NCBI RefSeq assembly: GCF_002197845.1
Contig: NZ_NIDE01000001.1
Span: 1 to 64,000, forward strand
Direction: 5' to 3'
DNA: 64,000 nt
Source: Fimbriiglobus ruber
Lineage (GTDB): Bacteria; Planctomycetota; Planctomycetia; Gemmatales; Gemmataceae
Position numbers and translations under genes: made by a program. The notes under the pieces were generated by a model that was not told the origin of the DNA, did no database searches, and worked only from the letters and a program-made list of their open reading frames with translations. Positions 17,614 through 25,977 of the stretch are shown piece by piece. Each line of letters begins with the position of its first letter. The first letter of the stretch is position 1.

Positions 17614-18942
17614 GTGCTGACTTTCCTCGGTTCCGTCGGCCGTTTTTGTGACGGCGTCTCCCGTCGGTCGTTTCTGAAGATCGGCGCGCTCGGGACGACC
17701 GGGCTAACTTTGCCCGCGTTATTCCAGGCGGAAGCGAAAGCGGGCGTGAAGCGGTCGCACAAGTCGGTCATCATGGTCTACCTGTCCGGCGGCCTCGCCC
17801 ACCAGGACACGTTCGACCTCAAGCCCGATTCGCCGAGCGAAGTGCGTGGGGAGTTCAAGCCGATCGCGACCAGCGTTCCGGGCGTCCAGTTCGGTGAACT
17901 CGTTCCCCGACTTGCCAGGTGCATGGACAAACTCGTGCTCCTGCGGGCACTCGTCGGGCAAAAAGACGAACACAGCAGCTGGCAGAGCTACACCGGCACG
18001 ACGATGGACGCCGCGAAACGGGAGAATAAGCCCCACTTCGGCTCCGTCGTGGCGAAACTTCAGGGGCAGACCGACCCGGTCGTCCCGGCGTTCGTCGACC
18101 TGTCGCCGACGATGCAGCACAAGCCGTACAACTCGCCCGGCGCGGCCATGCTCGGTCGGACGGCCGCCGCCGTCAAAGTTGATGGGGACGAGGTCGCCGT
18201 TCTCAAAACGCTCGCCGTTCCCGCCGACCGACTGGGCGACCGCCGCGGGTTGCTTGATAACCTCGATGCGTTCAAGCGGGCCGGCGACCGCTCCACCGCC
18301 GTGGCGGCCGATACCTTCCACGACCGTGCGTTCGACGTACTGACGTCCAACAAGGTGATCGACGCCCTGGATGTCACCAAGGAATCGCAAGCGGTTCGCG
18401 ACAGGTACGGGAAAGGGAGCCCGAAGCACATGGGCGACGGGGCTCCGATGTGGAACGAGCAACTTCTCGCCGCCCGCCGACTGGTCGAAGCCGGCGCGCG
18501 GGTGGTGACCGTCGGGTACGGCTTCTGGGACACACACGGGCAAAACTTCAAGCACCTGAAACAACATATGCCGACGTTCGACCAGGGGATTTCCGCCCTC
18601 GTCGAAGACATTTACCAGCGAGGTCTCGACCGCGACTGCACCGTCGTCGTCTGGGGCGAGTTCGGGCGGACGCCGAAGATCAACAAGGACGCCGGCCGCG
18701 ACCACTGGGCGCGGGTGAACTTCGCTCTGATGTCCGGCGGCGGAATGCGGACCGGTCAGGTCATCGGGTCGACGGACGCGATCGCGGCCGAAGCCAAGAA
18801 TGACCCAATCGCATACCCGAACGTGCTCGCCACGGTTTACAATAACCTCGGCATCGACCCGCACTCGATGGTGACGGACGTGTCGAACCGGCCGAACCCG
18901 ATTCTGCCGAGCAGTGCCCAGGTGATCGATAAAGTGTTTTGA
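17614..18942 (+). CDS. DUF1501 family secreted protein (Tat-exported)
   Basis: A protein of 442 residues from GTG 17614. The start is set by GGAGG at 17602-17606 and by the usual family opening (VLTFLG...CDGVSRRSFLKIGALG). SRRSFLK is a twin-arginine signal followed by a hydrophobic stretch and an AEAKA cut region. The body has the DUF1501 hallmarks: VYLSGGLAHQDTFDLKP, GTTMDAAK, WDTHGQNF and WGEFGRTPKIN, similar to a sulfatase/phosphatase-like metal site. These proteins are very abundant in planctomycetes, usually beside DUF1549/DUF1553 genes; none adjoins this one. The exact activity of the family is not established. A strong hairpin follows the stop. Confidence 0.88.
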   Translation: MLTFLGSVGRFCDGVSRRSFLKIGALGTTGLTLPALFQAEAKAGVKRSHKSVIMVYLSGGLAHQDTFDLKPDSPSEVRGEFKPIATSVPGVQFGELVPRLARCMDKLVLLRALVGQKDEHSSWQSYTGTTMDAAKRENKPHFGSVVAKLQGQTDPVVPAFVDLSPTMQHKPYNSPGAAMLGRTAAAVKVDGDEVAVLKTLAVPADRLGDRRGLLDNLDAFKRAGDRSTAVAADTFHDRAFDVLTSNKVIDALDVTKESQAVRDRYGKGSPKHMGDGAPMWNEQLLAARRLVEAGARVVTVGYGFWDTHGQNFKHLKQHMPTFDQGISALVEDIYQRGLDRDCTVVVWGEFGRTPKINKDAGRDHWARVNFALMSGGGMRTGQVIGSTDAIAAEAKNDPIAYPNVLATVYNNLGIDPHSMVTDVSNRPNPILPSSAQVIDKVF

Positions 18943-18959
18943 GTTCGATTGGTGATTGG

Positions 18960-19018
18960 AAAAGCCGCGGGAGTGTGGCCGGCCCTCACAAAAGGCCGGC
19001 CACACTCCCGCGGCTTTT
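18960..19018. terminator. Bidirectional terminator, 25-base perfect stem
   Basis: Arms 18960-18984 and 18994-19018 are perfectly complementary. The loop is CTCACAAAA, the stem is GC-rich and closes with AAAA/TTTT at its base. It lies between the convergent DUF1501 (plus) and desaturase (minus) genes and can end transcription from both sides. Confidence 0.85.
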
Positions 19019-19054
19019 CATCAACTTCGCCACCAGACAGGGTCGTGTTCGTAC

Positions 19055-20212
19055 TTATCGATCCTTCCGTTCTGCGCGGGCGAGTGCGTTCGGCGACGGC
19101 AGTTTTACGTCCCACGCCAACCCGACTCGCTTCAGGCTCCAAATGACCATGTAGGCAAGATCGAGCTGCCACCAGCGGAGGCCGTGCCTTGCGGACGTCG
19201 GGAAGGCGTGGTGGTTGTTGTGCCAGCCTTCGCCGAAGGCGAGGATGCCGAACAGCAGGTTGTTCCGGCTCAGATCGCCGCTCTCATAAGGCCGGCTGCC
19301 CCATATATGGCACGCGGAATTGACGCTCCAGGTCACGTGGTGGACAAAGAAGATTCGGACGAGCCCGCCCCAAAGGAGTCCGAGCAATGCCCCGGACCAA
19401 CTCTCCGTCACCACGCCGCCGATCACGGTCGGAATCAGCATGCCGATCGCGACCCAGAGTACGAACAGGGAATTAATCACCCGGATCGCCCGGCTCTGCG
19501 TGAGGTCTTTGACGTACCGGCGCATGTCGGGTTCGTCGCCTTCATAGGACCACCCGATGTGGGCGTGGAAGAACCCGCGGATCGCGCCGACGATGCCGTC
19601 CCCACTGTGGTGCGGCGAATGCGGGTCTTCCGGTTCGTCGCTGTGCTGGTGGTGTTTGCGGTGCATCGCGACCCAGTTCAAAATCGGCCCCTCGACCGCC
19701 ATCGAACCCATCACGGCCAACAGGTTGCGGACGATCGGGTGAGTTTCAAATGATCTGTGGGTGAACAGGCGGTGGAATCCCGTCGTGATGCCGACCGCTG
19801 TGATCGAGTACATCCCGACCAGCAGGGCGAGATTCAACCAGTCGAATCCCCAACCCCACATCAGCGCGACGGCTGCCACGAGGCCGACGAAAGGGATGAC
19901 CATCGCCAAAAACGTGACGATCCGAGTGGTGCGGCTCGCAGGTCCGTAGTAATGGCGGGTCTGGGTCCTGGTCGGGGACTCGGGGAGCAACGTCGTGCTA
20001 AAGGTCGAAAACGGGACCGATGCGACGGGTGTGGTGGTATGTGGCAGGGAAGCACCGTAATTAGTTGCAACAGACAAAAAATAGTATTTCGCGGAGGCGC
20101 CCCGACGACTCGCGGAAGCAAGGACTATCCGCTCATACAGCCGCAGGTGAAATAGCCTACCGAACGAAGCCCTTTCGGACAGTAAAAGTATCGTGAAGGC
20201 CGCGTGGCCCAA
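19055..20212 (-). CDS. Membrane fatty-acid (acyl-CoA/acyl-lipid) delta-9-type desaturase
   Basis: The open frame is 385 residues; the true start is probably inside the first 80, because that part is poorly structured and no good ribosome site was found. The desaturase core is clear, with three histidine boxes that bind the di-iron centre: HRLFTH, HRKHH and HNNHH, in the order and spacing of stearoyl-CoA desaturase-type enzymes. Four hydrophobic segments flank them (for example IVTFLAMVIPFVGLVAAV). It would put a double bond into membrane acyl chains using O2 and an electron donor. It is a single gene, transcribed towards the hairpin at 18960. Confidence 0.88.
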   Translation of the reverse strand: MGHAAFTILLLSERASFGRLFHLRLYERIVLASASRRGASAKYYFLSVATNYGASLPHTTTPVASVPFSTFSTTLLPESPTRTQTRHYYGPASRTTRIVTFLAMVIPFVGLVAAVALMWGWGFDWLNLALLVGMYSITAVGITTGFHRLFTHRSFETHPIVRNLLAVMGSMAVEGPILNWVAMHRKHHQHSDEPEDPHSPHHSGDGIVGAIRGFFHAHIGWSYEGDEPDMRRYVKDLTQSRAIRVINSLFVLWVAIGMLIPTVIGGVVTESWSGALLGLLWGGLVRIFFVHHVTWSVNSACHIWGSRPYESGDLSRNNLLFGILAFGEGWHNNHHAFPTSARHGLRWWQLDLAYMVIWSLKRVGLAWDVKLPSPNALARAERKDR

Positions 20213-20271
20213 AAGGATAGGACGTTAAGAATCGGAAATCTCGCCCGGTTGGTTCAAAATCGCCAATCACA

Positions 20272-20344
20272 GCCAGGGAGGAACACGGATCGGAAAAACA
20301 AGAAACAAGGAACGCTGTTTTTCTGATCCGTGTTCCTCCCTGGC
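20272..20344. repeat. Long inverted repeat (29-base arms)
   Basis: Arms 20272-20300 and 20316-20344 pair over 29 bases with one mismatch, around a 15-base loop (AGAAACAAGGAACGC). It lies upstream of both divergent neighbours (desaturase minus, uxaE plus), so it is not placed like a simple terminator. The outer part, GCCAGGGAGGAACACGGATC, has the look of a dispersed intergenic palindrome. Confidence 0.8.
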
Positions 20345-20459
20345 CAACGCTTTGACGGAGAATCCGCCCCTACTCGCCCGGCAGGGGCGGAGTATAACCC
20401 CGAAGAGAGTTTTCTGGGAAGATCTCCCCCGCCTCATACCCGGAAGGCACGTCTCCGCC

Positions 20460-21716
20460 ATGTTGACGCTCGCGAAGTATTCGATCGGAATAGGTGACCG
20501 ATTCGCCCACCAGGCCAAGGCGCAACTTCGGGCTTGCGTGCTGGCTGTCGAACAAGGCACGGTAGTCGTTCCCGTCTGGAACAAATCGAACCGCGAACAC
20601 ACGATCATCGGGTCCGAGCCGGCTAGCGTCCGCGCCGCGGCCGACGCCGCGGTCCGCGACCTCAAATGGCCTCACCCGCACCATGTCGATGCCGACCACA
20701 TCCGGCTCGAAACGGTCGACCGCTTCATCGTCGCGAGCGACTTTTACACCATCGACGTGGCCGACTCGATCGGCCACCCGGCCGCCGCGGCCGACGTCGC
20801 CGCGTTCGTCGACCGGCACCCGGAACTCGCCTCCCGTCTCGAAATCCCCGGCATCGCCGCGCCGTTGACACCTACTCGGGCGGACGTCGAACGGATCGCG
20901 GGCAAATACCTCAAGGCGGTACAAGACGCCGGTGCAATTTACCGCAAGATCGTCGCCGCGAAGGGAGCTGGCCAGTTCATCACCGAAGTGTCGATGGACG
21001 AGACCGACGCCCCCCAGACCCCGCCCGAACTGCTGGTTATCCTCGCGGCGCTGGCCGACGAAGGGGTGCCAGTCCAGACGATCGCCCCGAAATTCACCGG
21101 CCGTTTTAACAAAGGCGTCGATTACGTCGGCGACCTCGCGCAATTCGAGAAGGAGTTCCGCGACGACCTCGCCGTGATCGCGTTCGCGATTGGGAAATAC
21201 GGGCTACCCGCGAATCTGAAGCTCAGCGTTCACTCTGGTAGCGACAAGTTCTCCATCTACGCCCCGATCCGCCGGGCACTCGCCACGTTCGGCGCGGGCT
21301 TGCACATCAAGACGGCCGGCACGACCTGGCTCGAAGAAGTGATCGGACTGGCCGAAGCTGGCGGGGCGGGATTGGAACTCGCCAAAGAGATTTACGCGAA
21401 GGCGTTGAAAAAGAAGGACGAGCTCTGCGCCCCTTACGCGACGGTGATCGACATCGACGCGGCCAAACTGCCGTCCGCCGAAGCGGTGGCCGGGTGGACC
21501 GCGGAGCAGTTCACGTCCGCCCTGCGACACGACCAGCAGAACCCGGGATTTAACCCACACCTTCGCCAGTTGGTTCACGTCGGGTTCAAGGTCGCCGCCC
21601 AGATGGGCGACCGTTACCTCAAGATGTTGGAAGAGTGTGAGCCGTCGATTGCGCGGAATGTGACCGAGAATCTGTACGCACGTCACCTGAAGCCGTTATT
21701 CGTGGGGAGTCGTTGA
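20460..21716 (+). CDS. uxaE: Tagaturonate/fructuronate epimerase family protein
   Basis: A protein of 418 residues from ATG 20460, with GGAAGG about 12 bases upstream; an extension to 20352 has no site. The sequence resembles the UxaE (tagaturonate 3/5-epimerase) family: YSIGIGDRFAHQAKAQL near the start, DHIRLETVDRFI, EVSMDETDAPQTPPELL, APKFTGRFNKGVDYVGD and LSVHSGSDKFSIY, which include the His and Asp/Glu residues expected to hold the metal. The family interconverts D-tagaturonate and D-fructuronate in galacturonate breakdown. The SDR that starts one base after its stop fits the next step. The family is fairly sure; the substrate is by family only. Confidence 0.8.
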   Translation: MLTLAKYSIGIGDRFAHQAKAQLRACVLAVEQGTVVVPVWNKSNREHTIIGSEPASVRAAADAAVRDLKWPHPHHVDADHIRLETVDRFIVASDFYTIDVADSIGHPAAAADVAAFVDRHPELASRLEIPGIAAPLTPTRADVERIAGKYLKAVQDAGAIYRKIVAAKGAGQFITEVSMDETDAPQTPPELLVILAALADEGVPVQTIAPKFTGRFNKGVDYVGDLAQFEKEFRDDLAVIAFAIGKYGLPANLKLSVHSGSDKFSIYAPIRRALATFGAGLHIKTAGTTWLEEVIGLAEAGGAGLELAKEIYAKALKKKDELCAPYATVIDIDAAKLPSAEAVAGWTAEQFTSALRHDQQNPGFNPHLRQLVHVGFKVAAQMGDRYLKMLEECEPSIARNVTENLYARHLKPLFVGSR

Positions 21717-21717
21717 G

Positions 21718-22530
<813 letters not shown>

Positions 22531-22643
22531 GCCGGGAATGAGTGGCATCACTGAAGAGAGGTGGACGGCGGGTTCTCGCCGATGACGATTTGAGCCGGGA
22601 ATGAGTGGCATCACTGAAGAGAGAATGCCGCTCAACAACGACT

Positions 22644-23054
22644 TCAAGCCGGCGACCAACCGACCCGCTCCTTTGGGGTCGGTTCTGCTTTTTGTTCGGG
22701 TGTGGCGACAGAGAGGGCGGACGCGACGATCGATTCCAGCAGGTTCAGATACTCTAAGAACCGCTTCCGTCCGTCGGTCGTGAGGCGGACCAACGTTTGG
22801 GGTCGGCGGCCTTTATACCCTTTCCAAATTTCAACCAGGCCGGCTTCTTGAAGGGTCGTCAGGTGGCGGCTCAGGTTCCCATCAGTCAACGTGCAGAGGT
22901 CGCGCAGGGTGCCAAACACCAACCCGTCTCGATGGGCGAGCAGCGACGTCAAAATGCCGAGCCGCGCCTTCTCGTGCAGAACGCGATCGATGCCCTCGAA
23001 CGAATATTGCCCCGACGGGTCCGACGGCGGGGGCGTGGGTGGGCTACTGGCCAT
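22644..23054 (-). CDS. Winged-helix transcriptional regulator (MarR/ArsR-like, HTH_34 type)
   Basis: A protein of 136 residues from ATG 23054. After a Pro-rich start it contains a winged helix: RLGILTSLLAHRDGLVFGTL, then the recognition region LTDGNLSRHLTTLQEAGLVEI and the wing KGYKGRRPQTLVRLTTDGRKRF. It is similar to small single-domain regulators with a transcriptional regulator, winged-helix DNA-binding annotation. Its start overlaps the end of the membrane-protein gene by 11 bases (ATGGCCAGTAG), so the two are coupled. A regulator encoded with its own membrane partner is typical. The ligand is unknown. Confidence 0.85.
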   Translation of the reverse strand: MASSPPTPPPSDPSGQYSFEGIDRVLHEKARLGILTSLLAHRDGLVFGTLRDLCTLTDGNLSRHLTTLQEAGLVEIWKGYKGRRPQTLVRLTTDGRKRFLEYLNLLESIVASALSVATPEQKAEPTPKERVGWSPA

Positions 23055-23655
23055 GTTCGCGCTCCAGGTTCCAGTACAAGACGGCGGCCGTGGCAACCTG
23101 GCCGAAACCGAACGGGATACCCATCGCCCACGGAGAAAACGCGACAGCGTCACGCGCGAACGCGAGGTTAACCGTTCCGGCGAGCAGATAAAAGACGCCC
23201 ACCCAGACGATCGCGCGGGGCAACAACCGGCACGACGCGAAAATCCCCAGGCTGAATAGCACCTGCCACACGCCCGGTAGTACCCAGGCGACTTCCGGCG
23301 CGTGCCGTGCGATGGCGACAGTCACCAACGCACCGGCGGCGAGGCAAGGCGCGAACTGACTGATCGCGAGCCAGGTCAACTCCCGCCCGGCTGCGTCGTC
23401 GGACGCCCAGCGGCGGTACAACAACCCCGAACCGGCCGTCCCCGCCGCGACGACCGCCGTACTGAGCCAGAGGGCGAGGTACGCGCTGAGGTTGGAGGCG
23501 GGTTCGGAGATCAAGAGCGGTTGGGCGAGGGCGGTTAACACCGCCAACACGCCCGACGACCCGATCGGCAGGGCGCGATACCCGCGAAACCGCTCGGTCG
23601 CGGCGACCCGAGCCCGGATCTCGGCAATGTGCGAAAGCGCTTCGTGCAATTCCAC
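23044..23655 (-). CDS. Membrane protein with six predicted helices, partner of the winged-helix regulator
   Basis: A protein of about 203 residues. The first 30 are an amphipathic charged helix (HEALSHIAEIRARVAATERF), followed by six hydrophobic segments such as GVLAVLTALAQPLLI, LALWLSTAVVAAGTAGSG and WVGVFYLLAGTVNLAF. GTG 23655 is favoured over GTG 23661 because GGGAGG then lies five bases upstream. It is the first gene of a two-gene unit with the regulator. No catalytic motif is seen and I do not recognise a characterised family. Confidence 0.75.
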   Translation of the reverse strand: MELHEALSHIAEIRARVAATERFRGYRALPIGSSGVLAVLTALAQPLLISEPASNLSAYLALWLSTAVVAAGTAGSGLLYRRWASDDAAGRELTWLAISQFAPCLAAGALVTVAIARHAPEVAWVLPGVWQVLFSLGIFASCRLLPRAIVWVGVFYLLAGTVNLAFARDAVAFSPWAMGIPFGFGQVATAAVLYWNLEREHGQ

Positions 23656-23740
23656 AGACACCTCCCGAAACCGGCAGGTCGCTTTGCGGAATAAAGTAAC
23701 AGGTTGCGTCTAAAGGATCAATGCGAAGGGTAGTGGTGTC

Positions 23741-24325
23741 TCATGACTGGGTGGAGTTTCCCGTTCCTTCAGGAAAGAAATCAGCGAGTGGGAGCTTGAA
23801 CCCAGGTAGCGCGGCCCCGCCGTCGAGTATGTCGGTCCGTGTCAGGCCGTACACTTTCGTGGGTGATTCGTACACGTAGAAGAGTTGATGACGCGGATAA
23901 ACGACCCAAACGAGCCGAACGCCCGCGCGAAAGTATTCGCCGATTTTATCCATCAAGTCGTCGCACAGGTCATGCGGGCTGACGACCTCGACGCACAGGT
24001 CGGGAAGAACGTCCCAGGCGTTCGTGGCCGGGACCGGGCTGTTCTTTTTCCAGCGCGAGTACGGAATGAAAATCACGTCGGGTCGCCGATTCCGCTCGGC
24101 CGGTAGTGACAATTCGATCATCACTTCGACGCACGCCTCGCCCAAATTGCTTTCGATTCCAAACCGGCTCAGGTGGTAAGCCAGTCGAGACGCAACGAAT
24201 TGGGCTTCGGCGCTCATGGGCGGCATCTCAACTCGTGATCCATCGACGATTTCATAATGGTCCTGGTTTTCAAGTTCTTCGGCCAACAATCTGGCCATCG
24301 GCGTTAGCGCGGTCGCAGTGCCCAC
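23741..24325 (-). CDS. Uma2 family (DUF820) putative endonuclease
   Basis: A protein of 194 residues. It has the restriction-endonuclease-like core of Uma2/DUF820: EIVDGSRVEM, RRPDVIFIP, LPDLCVEVVSPHD and YFRAGVRLVWVVYP, that is, the Asp and the Glu-x-Val pair expected in the PD-(D/E)xK arrangement. Copies of this family are numerous in planctomycetes and cyanobacteria and their role is not settled. It is a single gene between a regulator pair and thiSG, on the same strand as both, with its ATG at 24325. Confidence 0.85.
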   Translation of the reverse strand: MGTATALTPMARLLAEELENQDHYEIVDGSRVEMPPMSAEAQFVASRLAYHLSRFGIESNLGEACVEVMIELSLPAERNRRPDVIFIPYSRWKKNSPVPATNAWDVLPDLCVEVVSPHDLCDDLMDKIGEYFRAGVRLVWVVYPRHQLFYVYESPTKVYGLTRTDILDGGAALPGFKLPLADFFPEGTGNSTQS

Positions 24326-24346
24326 GACGTCTCTCCTGCGATTTCG

Positions 24347-25384
24347 TTATTTCACCCCAGCGATCAGCCCCTCGGTGGGGCTGCTCGCGTTCGCGTACAG
24401 TTTCTTCGGAATGCGCCCCGCCAGATACGCGAGGCGGCCGGCCGCAGTCGCGTACCGCATCGCCCACGCCATCCGGAGCGGGTCGGCCGCACCGGCGATA
24501 GCCGTGTTGAGCAACACCCCGTCACAGCCCAATTCCATCGCGGCCGAGACGTCGCTCGCGGTGCCCACGCCGGCGTCCACGATGACCGGGTAGTCCGGGT
24601 CGCCGTCCTTGAGGTATTCGAGGAGGATGCGGATGTTGTTCGGGTTGAGGATGCCCTGGCCGCTGCCGATCGGGCTGCCCGCCGGCATCACACTCGCAGC
24701 CCCGGCATTCTTCAGCCGTCGCGCGAGGATCGGGTCGTCGCTCGTATAGACGAGAACCTGAAAGCCTTCCTTGACCAGCTGCTCGGTGGCCGCGAGCGTG
24801 TCGATGGGATCGGGGAGGAGCGTTTTTTTGTCCGCAAGGCACTCCAACTTTACCCACTTCGCCCCGGGGTTCTCGAGGTTGGTTAGTAGCTCGCGGGCGA
24901 GTCGGGCGTGGCGGATGGCGTCCTCGGCGCTGAAGCAGCCGGCCGTGTTCGGGAGGATCGTGAGCTTCGACAGGTCGAGGTAGTCGAGCAGGCTGCGGCC
25001 TTCTTTGTCGATCAGTCGCTCGCGGCGGACGGCGACCGTCGTGACCTCGCAGCCACTCGCCTCCATGCACCGGTGCATCAAGTCGTAAGTGGCGAACTTG
25101 CCGGTGCCTGTGAACAGCCGGGATCGGAATGTGAACGGGCCGACCTTGAGTGGCTTGTCGCCCGGTGGTTCCTCGACACCACTGCCGCCGCCGACGAGGG
25201 TGACGATCTCGATCGCGTCCCCGTCGCGCAGTTCTGTGGCCGCGTGGTCCGCCCGTGGGACCACTTTCCGGTTCAGCTCGACGGCCAGCTGGCGCGGGTT
25301 TTTTTCCAGTTGCCGGATCAAGTCGGCGACGGTGAGGGGGGCCGGGAAGGTTCGCGGCTCGGCGTTGACGGTGATGGCAGGCAT
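24347..25384 (-). CDS. thiG: ThiS-ThiG fusion: sulfur carrier plus thiazole synthase
   Basis: A protein of 345 residues. Residues 1-67 are a ThiS-like ubiquitin fold ([19 protein letters not shown] ... [12 protein letters not shown]), and residues 78-345 are a full ThiG. In ThiG the Schiff-base Lys that binds deoxyxylulose phosphate is Lys179 in WVKLECLAD, with [13 protein letters not shown] and [11 protein letters not shown] as phosphate-binding loops. Together they form the thiazole phosphate of thiamine. In free ThiS the terminal Gly-Gly must be exposed to carry the thiocarboxylate. Here the glycines are followed by SGVEEPP and the ThiG part, so the carrier either is cut off after translation or is no longer used. 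ATG 25384. Confidence 0.93.
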   Translation of the reverse strand: MPAITVNAEPRTFPAPLTVADLIRQLEKNPRQLAVELNRKVVPRADHAATELRDGDAIEIVTLVGGGSGVEEPPGDKPLKVGPFTFRSRLFTGTGKFATYDLMHRCMEASGCEVTTVAVRRERLIDKEGRSLLDYLDLSKLTILPNTAGCFSAEDAIRHARLARELLTNLENPGAKWVKLECLADKKTLLPDPIDTLAATEQLVKEGFQVLVYTSDDPILARRLKNAGAASVMPAGSPIGSGQGILNPNNIRILLEYLKDGDPDYPVIVDAGVGTASDVSAAMELGCDGVLLNTAIAGAADPLRMAWAMRYATAAGRLAYLAGRIPKKLYANASSPTEGLIAGVK

Positions 25385-25977
25385 GGTCCGACCAGGGGAG
25401 CGTATGGGAGGAAACCGCCCGGCTGAGCGGGGGCGGCGCCCGTAGAGCCAGAATACCGGTTTTGCCCCGGTTTACGTAGCCCCATCGCCCCGCCCGCTAC
25501 TGGTGCCCGGGCCTGGCCATCGGGACGATTTTTGTAGGGTGACGCCTTGGGGCTCGGCCCCAAACCCCGCCGGAGGGGTCAAACCCCTCCGGACCTCCCA
25601 CCTGCTCCCGGTCAGTGGACCGATCCCAAAGCGGATCGGTCCACTGACCGCTCGCGGGACCGTTTCCGGAACCGACGAAGGGTCGCGGTCTTCCCGCCGC
25701 CATCAACCCGGGCCCCTGCGAGCGACCCGCGGCCGGATCCGCTCTGGGATCCGGCCGCGGGTCGGGAGTACATGGGAGGTCCGGAGGGGTTTGACCCCTC
25801 CGGCGGGGTTTGGGGCCGAGCCCCAAGACGTCCTCCGGGAATTCCCGGCCGCCCGACAAATGACGGCCGCTTCGGTCTCTGAACAGAGGCAAGCCCCTCC
25901 CCCGCCCGCCCGCCGCCCCTACAACACCCTCTCCCCCGTTCCCGCGGCGCCCAAAGTATCCTACAAACATTCAACCC
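25385..25977. other. Divergent intergenic region holding a large palindrome
   Basis: This 593-base region lies between thiSG (minus) and nagB (plus). Its centre is the 282-base palindromic element at 25546-25827. The flanks are GC-rich with long C tracts towards nagB. Every frame over it is an artefact of the palindrome; the same peptide appears on both strands. Confidence 0.8.
25546..25827. repeat. Cloverleaf palindromic element, 55-base perfect arms with inner hairpins
   Basis: Outer arms 25546-25600 and 25773-25827 are perfectly complementary over 55 bases (about 60 with one mismatch). Inside lie two further perfect hairpins, each with 18-base arms and a 6-base loop: 25609-25626/25633-25650 (loop CAAAGC) and 25723-25740/25747-25764 (loop GCTCTG). 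A third, imperfect one sits between them (CTCGCGGG...CCCCTGCGAG, 25651-25722). The element encodes nothing and looks like a non-autonomous, REP- or MITE-like sequence. No target-site duplication is obvious. Confidence 0.9.
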
